Shown here piece after piece: positions 54,901 to 64,000 of a stretch of DNA of 64,000 nucleotides; position 1 is the first letter of the stretch, and every line of letters begins with the position of its first letter. Source of the stretch: Apium graveolens (lineage: Eukaryota > Streptophyta > Magnoliopsida > Apiales > Apiaceae). The notes below the pieces were generated by a model that saw only the letters and a list, made by a program, of their open reading frames with translations, did no database searches and was not told where the DNA came from. Where the stretch lies: assembly GCF_009905375.1 (NCBI RefSeq), contig NC_133648.1, positions 21,941,884-22,005,883 of the forward strand, read 5' to 3'. The translations under genes and the position numbers were made by a program.

Positions 54901-57839
54901 TAAAAGTTATCAAGATTCGTTCTAAGGACACGAATCCAGAATGATGGGATGTTTGAAATCAATGCTTATGTTGTGTTGGTTCATGAAATAATGACAAGAG
55001 AAAGGAAAATAAAAAGAAACTGAAGTGGAAAGGAATATAAAGGCAATAGAGTTTGAGGTATGATAAGGGAGTTGGGTATGAGGAAACCCTAAAGACTCGT
55101 AGCAATAGAAATAGAGAAGTATGTAATCGTCAGGATGAGGGTGATTCACCATGAGTTAAAAATTGATGGTGGAAGGCATAAGAGATACATATATTTTATT
55201 CCCTGTAAGTTGGGAGGATCCGAGGAAACCTTGAGATAGTTCGAAGGATGAATAATAAAATGCGGATAGACTGAGGAGACAAGGAAGTAAGAAATTAGGA
55301 AAAGTGGATGAAGGAAGTGACCTTCAAGAATGTGAAGTGTAAGACCGGTGGCTTGATACCCAAAAAGGGAGACGCCAGGTATGAAAGATATCCCAGCATT
55401 GAGGTGACTGTTGAGATAAACAACAAAAGTAAATAAGGAATTATTAAGAAGAAGTTCACGTTGAACACGACCAATATCTTCCAGAACATCTTTGTTATCG
55501 TTACCAAATTAGGCAAGAAAAGCGGATAACCGTTGTTATCTTTTGGAGGCCATTTTGATTGACCTCATTTTGAATACAGATGTTATTGTGAAATTAGGCA
55601 TATACTATCGAGGTGGAAATGATTGAATAAGACACCCTTATCAGGAATATATGACTTGATTTATCCATGGAAGGATGCATGTACCTTTTTAAAGGTGGAA
55701 TTAAGGATAGAACATCGGTAACTTAAAACGAATCCTAGGGGAATGCATAAAGGTTGGCATTTCACCCTTAATAGGGATAGTATGAGTTTTGACAATATGA
55801 ATTGGAAAGGATTAAGGTAATAACAACCTTTAAGAATCAGTGGAGAAATTTTTTTTCAGAAGTATATAGACAATGATTCTAGTATAAATAAATGGTATCT
55901 TGATATGCCCTGTATCTAGGGAATACAGGAGGAACGATTCCAGGATAACCTTAGAGGTTTTACAAGGAGAAAGGTAATATTCAAAATTCTCAAGAATAGA
56001 AATGTTATAAAGGAAATGTGACGTAATTATAATGATGCCAAGTGGGGCACGTGTTAAACCACGAGAAAGTATGGATCGAACCAGTAATGGTCGATATTGT
56101 TCAGGGCAATTAGGACTTAAGATTAAAGATGTTCTAAGTATGATTGAGAGTCAGTCGTGACAGTGATTAACCTCTAAAGACTGAGGCAATAACTTATGGA
56201 AAAATGGTGATATTTTTTTTTCTCTCATCTGATTTTAAGGAAAACATCTTCACATAAGCAGTGATTGAAATGAGGTAGAAAATTTATTTGGAGGTGGTTA
56301 AAATAACATTGACTGTAAGAAAATTTTACTATCAGGAAAAGCCAAAGAGGTGGCCGATACTTTAATGGTAAGAGGATAATTATAGGCTCTTGTGCCAAAG
56401 GAATACAATGATGATGGTTAAAGCTGTGATGGTTGTATTATGGTTTGGAAGATTGACATTCCTTCTGATGACTGTGCAATACCCAACCGTAATAGTAGTT
56501 GGTAAAGGTTTAATTCGTGTAATTTCCATGAGCGGGCTATCTATCTTAGAAGGTACTATCTTGAGAATGATCCAGGACCATGTTTCAAAAAGGACTAAAC
56601 GAACCTTTGAGTTAAGTCCTCTATTGAAGGCATATGATTAGGAATGGTATTAACCTGCTATCGTTGCTTTGATTGAAACTCTTCTGCAATTTTATCTGCT
56701 TCATGTCATGAAAGTACGTCAGAGTTTGGAGTGTTCTTCATGAATTATGATTGGTGATTATGTTAACTCCTTAGAAGTATTCTATACGACATGTATGGAC
56801 TCCGTATGGTTAGATATTAAGATTTCATGGAAAGTGAATGACGACAGTAGGTCAGTGGTGGACCATAGTAATACAGCAATGATTCTGCGAGTAATGAGCT
56901 GATTACAACCGTGAGATTTGTATTGGAATGGATGTTGAGATTGAGTACCACTAATCGGGTCATGGTAGTTTATAAGTTATCATTGATAGACTAATTAAGT
57001 AGAGTATCTACCTATTGAATATTTATTCCCTCTTATGAAAAGAAAGTTGTATTACTATATGAGGAAGGTTGCGGTGCAAGCATAGAATTCTAGTAACGAT
57101 GATGTCTAGAATGAGATCCCAGATTCGATTTTCGATATCGAGGGAGTTTCAAAGGTGATTGTGTATAAGCTCGAGGAAGAGCATGGGTCCATAGAATGAT
57201 GGACGGAATAGCAAAAATATTTAAGCATGTGAAATGCGATGCGATAATACTTGATGTTGATATATATACGTATATGATTTGTTCTCCTATGACAAACCTC
57301 TATAGTTCAGAGGTAGATTCCAAGCCAGATATTTTGTGGCAGTATATTTTATATATATACAATTCTCTTCAGTTCGTTCTTTTCTCTCCTTTTCATTTCA
57401 TATAAGCTGAGAAGAACAACCCTTCCAGAAGGGGAGGTATTGCCGAATGACTATCTATCTGTGTGATAGAAGCCTAGTAGGATACCATCTATTGTTTAAT
57501 TGCTTGTCAAGTACCAAAGGCTGGCCACCTTCTGTACTAACTATGCAATATAACAAGTGGTCATGATCATAGTGATCTCTCAATAAATTCTTTTACTTCT
57601 ATATGAAGGATCAAGCTTTCAAAGATGGAAGCAGCTAAAGGAAGTAGTATTAATACGGTGGTATTCCGATTCTAACGCGTTCGTGATACTAAGGTTGACG
57701 TGGTTATTAAAAGGTTATAGAATGCTAACGAGCAAAAATGTAACCTGTATAGTATTATGTACGGAAGATAGTAATGACTACAAACTGGAAAAGAATGGGT
57801 ATTGAGAAGCAAAAGCCATAGTGCTAGAAGCTATGATGA
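54901..57839 (+). pseudogene. Gypsy-4 pol, decayed; RT largely missing
   Basis: No domain can be followed continuously. At 56330-56370 SGKAKEVADTLMVRG is a second, independent RNase H end. The 700 or so bases before it are too short for RT plus RNase H, so an internal deletion is likely. A frame at 57120-57190 reads IPDSIFDIEGVSKVIVYKLE, unassigned. ORFs at 54922-55152, 55295-55516 and 56390-56641 show no family features. Confidence 0.45.
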
Positions 57840-58575
57840 GAGTCTGTGCAGTAGACTTGAATGAATTTAGAATGATCACTTAACACGGATTGAGTTTTCT
57901 TATGAAAATAGATCATATGTCATTATCGAGATGTCACCTTATAAGATCCTTGAGGGAAGACAATGTCGATCTCCCTTATGATATGATGATGTTGCAGAGC
58001 GCAAGATGCTTAGACCAGCAGTGGTCCAAAGGACCAAGGATATAATAGATTTAATTAGAGGATGGCTGGTAGTAGCCCAAGATGGGCACACGAAGTATGT
58101 TGATTTGATATGAAAGGACAAGTAATAGGAAGTAGGGGACCTAGTGTTGTTATAGGTATTCCCTTGGAAAGGATGGATGAGGTTCGGAAAGAAAAGAAAG
58201 CTAAGCCCACAAATTGTTGGACCCTTTGAGGTATTAAGACGTACTGGGAAGTTAGAATATGAACTAGCCCTACCCCCGAACATGTAGCAAGTTCATAACG
58301 TGTTCCACGTATCAATATTAAGGAAGTATAATTCAGATGCCAGACAAATAAGGGCATATGAGCGCATAGACATGCAACACGACGTAACCTATATGGAGCA
58401 ACCAGGAAGGGTTATAGATTGAAAAAGGAACAAGTGCTTAGGAGAAGGGTTATCAAACTATTCAGAGTTTGATGGAAGAACCACAATGTGGGAAAATTTA
58501 CTCGAGAGTTAGAAAGTGCAATGCTAAGAGAGTATCCCTATTCATTTTTATCTGATTCCGGGACGGAATCCTTTT
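57840..58575 (+). pseudogene. Gypsy-4 integrase C-terminus and chromodomain relic
   Basis: Pieces in order: IEFSYENRSYVIIEMSPYKI, LEGRQCRSPLYDMMMLQSAR, VGPFEVLRRTGKLEYELALP, VHNVFHVSILRKYNSDARQI, then VTYMEQPGRVID and an ESTWE-like tail. The HNVFHVSxLRKY block followed by the EQP-xRVxD segment is the chromodomain approach seen in chromoviruses. Several stops and frameshifts. Confidence 0.75.
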
Positions 58576-58588
58576 AAGGAGGGGAGAC
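58576..58588 (+). other. Polypurine tract of Gypsy-4
   Basis: aaggaggggagac immediately precedes the LTR start. Confidence 0.8.
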
Positions 58589-61500
58589 TGTAATAACCCC
58601 AATTTTTGGAAATTTTTGAAACCCTTATGAATAGTGATTTTGCAGATTATGCTGAATGAGAAAACTTTTCATACCACACTATGTAGGGGTTCTGGTATGG
58701 ATATTCTGAGATTTTATTAGTACTTTATATGGGATATAAGTGTATGTAAAGATCGTCAGAATCCAAATTCCGAACACTTTGATTTTTCCCGGAAATCCAC
58801 TAGATACGGAAAGAATTGAGTATAAGGTAACAGGATAAAAAGGATTTAAATTAAAGGATTATAAGAGAGGATCATAAAAGGAATATAATGTATTGAGAAA
58901 GGTTAAGGGAACCCAAGTAATAAGATCCCGGGTATGATCCCTCAAACGATAAACGAGAACGAAAGTTAAGCGAACCGTATAACAGATCAGCGGTCATTAG
59001 GCAAGCAATTAGGAGTTAATCAAGGAGGTTAGGGATGATGATGTCATCAAACCAACAAGAAGAGGACAAGTGTGGGATGATGACATAAGATTGATGACCT
59101 AAGCATGACCAAAAAGGAAGGAAGTGTGGTTGATTATTAACCACACAATTTTACATGGTTAAAAGGGTAATTAAACAAAACAAAAACCTAGCAACCAAGC
59201 AAAACAAATCAAAAACACAAAAAACACAACTTCACCTCTTTTTCTCCATTGAAGCTCTCGGCTTCTTTCTTAAGAAATGGGAAGTCCAAGCTCCTTCACT
59301 TGCTATTTTACAAGGTAATTATCCTAGCTTCTCCTAATTAAGTTACATACTTCCTAGGAATCTTAGCTTCAAAATCCTTTCCTAGCATTTCCTATAAATC
59401 ATTCAAGAAGATGGTGAAGAGTACTTTCTTGAAATTAATTTTTGTGTTCTTGATTTCTTTGAAAGATCAAGCTTGTAGGAGGTTAGATTAAGGCTTCCAT
59501 GGGCATTCCAAGGATCTTTCATGGATTAAAAGCTTCAAGGAAGGTATAACTCTTCATTATCTTAGCATTTAGTTGTTTGGTATAAATGATTATGATGATG
59601 GAATGAGAGATTAAGTGTAGTAGTTGTTTTGTCATGTTGAGATCTTAGTGGTTAAGTGCTTTGTTGATTTTGGAGTTAAAAAGTAGCACTAGTTGTTCTT
59701 GATGATTCATCGTATGATTTAGTCTTGGTTTAAATGGTTTAAAGTGGTTGATGAGTGATATTGTCATATGGTTGTATTGGGATTGATTGGTGATAGTTTG
59801 GTGTTGAATTGGTTAGGTAAAATTTTGGGAAATCGCGTAAACATAGCCGTCGTAATGTCCGATTTACTTTAGACTGCTTTTGTTCATAACATTAGGACCC
59901 GAGAAACCCCTCCTAGATGTTGACCATTGCCATTTTTAGATAGCTCATGTTACGAGCTTCGTTTTGATATGTGGTTCGTTGGATTACGATGAACGGTTTA
60001 GGAGAAACGGCCGTTTTAATTAACGACGTTTCGCGCACGAACCCTTACCCCTCGCCTTACTTTAAAAGATAGGTTAAAGACCTTAAAGGACTAATTGAAG
60101 TATGAAACATTTATTTAGGGTGTAATAGGCAGTTGGTAAGACACTTGCGAAGGAATCGCCTTAAAACTCGTAATGGTTAAATTATTAAAAATGGTGGAGC
60201 CGAGGGGACTCGAGTGACTTAAGAGAATCAGTAAGCGCAAAACGAGCGTTAGAGTCTAAGTTGGTTAATGTATAGATGTACAAGTGACTTTGGTTTAATT
60301 CCAACTTACTTGTTGTTTATAGGTTACCAGACTCGTCCCGAGCCATTTGTAACCCCCAGTCGCTCAGGCAAGTTTTCTACCCGTTATACTGTTGTTGTGA
60401 TGTATATATATATATGCATTATCTTGTGATAGATGCATGTTGGTTAATTAGCAAATGTTGCGATATATTGAAGCATGCTGATATGGTATATATATGCATG
60501 CCTGTTTCGTATTCTTGCCATATATATCTGTTGGTTCAGTTGATAATACCTATGCTAGAGAATAGTAGTAATTTGCATATACCCTTAGTATAGGGACCCA
60601 AAGGTGAAAACGTTTTCAAAAACCGGGAGTCGAGGATCCCGAGTAGATTTTATATATATATATATATATATATATCTATTTATATATATATGGTTATAGT
60701 TTTCCAAACTATTAATCGAATAAGGTTTATTCGATAACTTTATTTTATTTAATGAATATTATTTGAATATTCATTCGAGGGCTTATGACTCAGTTTATAT
60801 TATTTAATGATTGTTAATTGGATAGTCATTTGAGGATGTATTGACTCCTTTATTTTATTTAATGAATATTATTTATAATATTCATTCGAGGTATTATGAC
60901 TCCGCTTATTATTTAATAATATTCTTTATTTTATTAAAGAATAATGTTTCGATAATCAAACTTATTTTCGATTATTCAAATAAAGATAGTACTTTCATAT
61001 AAGTATATCTTTGGTTATTTAATATCCATTTCAAGTATAAGTTTTAAAACTTCTACTTCGATTATTTTTATAAGATTATTCTCTATGGGAATATTATTTA
61101 AATAATAATATTCAGATATTTTCTAAAAATATTGGGACTGATTTACTTCATTAAATCAGCATTACTCCAAACACTCTTTAAAGTGTTTTCGAGTCTTCAA
61201 AATGATTTTTAAAAGTTAGAGCGGATCCCAAAACTCATTTTTATATTTAAGATCTTCCTTTCAAAGGGGATTTAAATACTCGCTCAAACCCTGGGGAATC
61301 CAGCTCTGTGGTGCATTTTACATTCGCAACGTGGTTGCTGTTTTGAGAAAACAAATGAATTGATTACTTACCCAACGTTCGGGAAGTAAGCCCATCTAAT
61401 TGAGTCGGCATAAGCGACAGGCCGGGGTACGGTCTATGAAAGTGTAAGTGGCTGGGTGGCAGTCCATCAACGCGTAAGAGGCCGGGTGGCGGTCCAGCAC

Positions 61501-62681
61501 AAGGTCCTTATGTGGCCAGGGTGATGACCGGTGGGGGATTCATCCATCTACTAGTAGAAAAGGTTACTTATTGGTATCTTTGCCTGATCAGCAAGATATC
61601 GGGTTTATGCCAAAATTCTTTTCCTTTCCAAAATTCATTGGATATTACAACTCTGTTCATACTTTACATGACAGAGATTTTCAGGAAATGTATGAGATAT
61701 ATATATATATATATATATGGATATATATATCAGGACTTAATGAAGTATCTCGTAACTTCATTATTTATAATGATATTTCAAAGATTGAATCTATTCAATT
61801 CTTATCTCGTAGTCTCATCTGGGTGATGAACTTTGAAACTAATTATAACTTGAACGGTGGTAGTTCAAGTAGTATTTGGAAAAGATATAAGTATATTGGA
61901 GTATCTTGTAACTTCATCTTTTAAACTTATATCTAGTAAATGATTATCTTATGCATGACAAAGATTTTCAGAAAAACGTTGAGATAAGGTTAGATATATG
62001 AGATCACCTTGCAACGATATTTTTATACAGTTATACACTGGAACTCTGTGTGTATTATGCATGGAAGAGGACTTCCCATATTTTGAAAAGTATATATGTA
62101 TATATACTGAATATTTTGCGACTTCATCGCATTTAGATATCAACTTGGTTCATTTCTTCTTAACCAAGACTTTCTTGAGTACTATGAGAATGCTCATATA
62201 TTGTAAGTTATTATAAATATTATTTTGGTGGGCTTGCTGCTCACCCTTGCTTTCTTCTTTCATCACACAACAACAGATAGAAAAGATGAACAGGACCAAG
62301 CTCCCGATTCGTAAGCGATTAGGAAACGTTTCGCAGTTTCCTATAGGCGTTGATATCGCTGTAGCTGAGGTAGGAACTACCAATAGGCTAGGCTTAAACT
62401 TTTGATGTACCAGATTTATGTATATTTATGAATTGTAATAATGGCAAAGAAATGTAAATTTATTCTGAAACCCTTTTAAGGTATAATGGCAAATAATTGT
62501 GGAATAAAATGACTTGTGATTATTTTTGGATATTCATCTCTGAGACTATAACTTGTGGTGTGTGTGTTTATTGTGGGGTCACAGTACAGAGTAGTTGATA
62601 ATTTATTAAGATTGGGTGTTATTAAGGGAAATGGAACTCGTGACAACCCGGATTCCCGACCCCGGATTTGGGGGTGTTACA
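58589..62681 (+). repeat. Gypsy-4 3' LTR (4.1 kb, complete)
   Basis: Starts TGTAATAACCCC and ends GGGGGTGTTACA, an imperfect terminal inverted repeat. It serves as the reference for the solo LTR at 18888-22803. It contains (ta)n tracts near 60645-60690 and 61695-61730. ORFs at 59155-59337, 61512-61924, 61949-62216 and 62150-62383 are treated as non-coding. Confidence 0.9.
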
Positions 62682-62691
62682 TAAGTGTTAT
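62682..62691 (+). other. Primer-site-like remnant after the Gypsy-4 3' LTR
   Basis: taagtgttatca follows the LTR and resembles gaagtggtatca that follows the 5' LTR (53010-53021). It runs straight into Copia-6 LTR sequence. Confidence 0.4.
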
Positions 62692-62887
62692 CATATTCGA
62701 GAAGATTATTCATTGTAACCCTAGCAGCTCTCGTGATATTTGTTCATCACTGAGAGGTAACAGTTCCATATTGTAACAGAGTTTATTGTTTCAATAAAGT
62801 TTGTTTTCTGTTACTCAAGATTTTAAAGTTCGATTTGATTGTATTATACACTGTATTCACCCCCTCTACAGTGTGTGTGACCTAACA
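62690..62887 (+). repeat. Copia-6 5' LTR, last ~200 bases
   Basis: Matches the end of the Copia-1 LTR: aaccctagcagctctcgtga, cagttccatattg, tacagtgtgtgtgacctaaca. The first two thirds of the LTR are missing. Confidence 0.85.
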
Positions 62888-62889
62888 AG

Positions 62890-62901
62890 TGGTATCAGAG
62901 C
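62890..62901 (+). other. Primer binding site of Copia-6 (initiator Met tRNA)
   Basis: tggtatcagagc two bases after the LTR end; exact. Confidence 0.92.
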
Positions 62902-62943
62902 CTATCTGTTAACACACATACAGTTAAAGATCCAAACACAATC

Positions 62944-64000
62944 ATGTCTGACACAGAAACTCCAACCAAGCCTACCAAAACTGAGGAACCACCAAAGACA
63001 CAAATTCAGAGTCAGTATGAGACCATCAGAGTTCCCATACTGAGACCATCTGAATATCCCATATGGAAGGTGAGAATGACCATGTTTCTGGAAGCAACAG
63101 ATCCAGAATACCTTGATAGAATCAAGGAAGGGCCTCACAAACCAACCAAGCTTGCTGTTGCAGTTGCAGGTGAAGCAGCAAAGACTGTACCAAAGGAAAA
63201 GAGTGATTATACTGCTGAAGATATAGCATCAATTGCTAAGGATGCTAAGGTACGACACTTACTGCATAGTGCCATTGATAATGTAATGTCAAACAGGGTA
63301 ATCAACTGCAAGACTGCTAAGGAGATATGGGATGCTCTGGAAATAAGATGTCAGGGAACTGACACAATTAAGAAGAACAGGAAGACAATACTCACTCAAG
63401 AGTATGAACACTTTGACTCAAAGACTAATGAGTCATTGAATGATCTATATGATAGATTTGTCAAACTTTTGAATGATTTGTCATTGGCTGATAAAGAGTA
63501 TGATCTTGAAGATTCAAACCTTAAATTCCTGTTAGCTCTTCCTGAATGCTGGGATTTGAAGGCAATGACAATAAGAGACAACTACAATCTTGATGAAACA
63601 ACTCTTGATGAAATCTATGGAATGCTCAAGACTCATGAACTTGAGATGGAACAAAGAAGCAAGAGGAAAGGAGGAAAGTCAAGGACAGTTGCTCTTAAGG
63701 CTGAAGAAGAATCCCCCAAAAAAGCTTCCTCAAGGAAAGACAAGGGTAAAGCTCTTTTCATAAAGTCTGATACTGAGTCATCAAGTTCTGAAAGTTATGA
63801 TGACTCAGATTCTGAAAGCTTACCTGAGACTGATGCTGATGAGGAGATGATGAAGCTGTATGCTCTTATGGTGAAAGGAATCACAAAGATTGCATACAGG
63901 AAGTTCAGGAAGGGAAAGAAGTTTTCTAGGAAAAGCATAAGTTCTGATAAGAAGAATTTCAGAAGATTTGAAGGCAGAGGAGGAAAGTCTGACAGAGGAG
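62944..64000 (+). CDS. Copia-6 gag (UBN2-type), open to the window edge
   Basis: ATG at 62944 (MSDTETPTKPTKTEEPPK), 43 bases after the primer site, opens a frame of 352 codons with no stop to base 64000. Domain: YPIWKVRMTMFLEATDPEYL, KTAKEIWDALEIRCQGTDTI, LTQEYEHFDSKTNESLNDLY, LALPECWDLKAMTIRDNYNL, then a Lys/Ser-rich linker (DTESSSSESYDDSDSESLPE) and a basic region ending GGRGGKSDRG-like, just before where Copia-1 has its first zinc knuckle. The protein would assemble particles. It is the only undamaged long retrotransposon frame here; whether pol is intact lies outside the window. Confidence 0.9.
   Translation, partial: MSDTETPTKPTKTEEPPKTQIQSQYETIRVPILRPSEYPIWKVRMTMFLEATDPEYLDRIKEGPHKPTKLAVAVAGEAAKTVPKEKSDYTAEDIASIAKDAKVRHLLHSAIDNVMSNRVINCKTAKEIWDALEIRCQGTDTIKKNRKTILTQEYEHFDSKTNESLNDLYDRFVKLLNDLSLADKEYDLEDSNLKFLLALPECWDLKAMTIRDNYNLDETTLDEIYGMLKTHELEMEQRSKRKGGKSRTVALKAEEESPKKASSRKDKGKALFIKSDTESSSSESYDDSDSESLPETDADEEMMKLYALMVKGITKIAYRKFRKGKKFSRKSISSDKKNFRRFEGRGGKSDRG

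Larger units (their letters stand above)
50107..62681 (+). mobile_element. Gypsy-4: Ty3/gypsy chromovirus-like element, 5' LTR truncated
   Basis: First LTR (partial) 50107-53009, primer site, rearranged and decayed interior, polypurine tract, complete second LTR 58589-62681. The two LTRs agree almost base for base in shared parts (about 10 differences in the first 420 bases, fewer after that), whereas the coding region is full of stops. Other LTR copies of the family are at 18888-22803 and 31947-32134. Confidence 0.88.
62690..64000 (+). mobile_element. Copia-6: copia element, 5' part, continues beyond the window
   Basis: LTR tail, primer site and gag, all closely matching Copia-1 but in + orientation and without frame damage. 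Its LTR is truncated on the left at the junction with Gypsy-4. Confidence 0.88.

Noticed and set aside
56390..56641. 83-codon ORF in Gypsy-4 (MCQRNTMMMVKAVMVVLWFG)
   Set aside because: No family features; it begins just after an RNase H relic in a different frame and lies in decayed pol.

Overview
This window looks like a stretch of plant nuclear DNA, most likely from a eudicot, made almost entirely of nested, truncated transposable elements. The evidence is several Ty3/gypsy and Ty1/copia retrotransposons primed by initiator-Met tRNA (primer sites matching TGGTATCAGAGC), LTRs of 3-4 kb typical of plant Tekay/Del-like chromoviruses, a Tat-lineage gypsy element with a second RNase H and an antisense gene, SIRE-like copia elements with extra genes after pol, and a CACTA transposon end beside intron-containing pieces of plant genes. 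Nothing suggests a prokaryote or organelle. I cannot name the species. No intact host gene is visible.

Layout, left to right. 1-7075: decayed gypsy element (Gypsy-1, + strand) ending in a 3.5 kb LTR, inserted into a copia element. 7076-16006: Copia-1 (- strand) with LTR, primer site, gag, protease, integrase, RT, RNase H, a small ORF with its own TATA-like box, and the start of a further gene (ORF3). 16007-17567: the 3' part of a second copy of the same family (Copia-2), carrying the C-terminal half of ORF3 and abutting the same LTR. 17568-30135: Gypsy-2 (- strand); its 3' LTR is split by a 3.9 kb solo LTR (18888-22803) flanked by a CATAT target duplication, and its 5' LTR is cut off at 30135. 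30136-31933: gag and LTR of a different copia (Copia-3). 31947-32134: a short LTR piece of the Gypsy-4 family.

32135-36269: unclassified AT-rich DNA with a direct-repeat pair, a ~500 bp inverted repeat, two related MITE-like elements and a copia integrase fragment (Copia-4). 36270-39240: one end of a CACTA transposon with dense subterminal repeats, followed by two consecutive exons of a TRS120-like trafficking gene with the intron between them, and a protein-kinase 3' exon. 39245-49170: Tat-lineage Gypsy-3 (+ strand), 5'-truncated, with gag, protease, RT, RNase H, archaeal-type RNase H and integrase, a spliced antisense ORF, tandem repeats and the 3' LTR.

49280-50106: copia RT fragment (Copia-5). 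50107-62681: Gypsy-4 (+ strand), a 5'-truncated first LTR, a badly decayed and rearranged interior, and a full 4.1 kb second LTR. 62690-64000: Copia-6 (+ strand), LTR tail, primer site and an intact gag frame running off the window; it is a relative of Copia-1.

Intact elements would share one logic: LTR promoter, tRNA-primed reverse transcription, Gag particle, then integrase. Here nearly every frame is broken. The least damaged are the Copia-6 gag and the Gypsy-3 polyprotein. The points most worth a second look are the accessory genes of the copia family, the spliced antisense gene and palindromic repeats of Gypsy-3, the captured gene pieces beside the CACTA end, and the near-identical LTRs around the wrecked interior of Gypsy-4.
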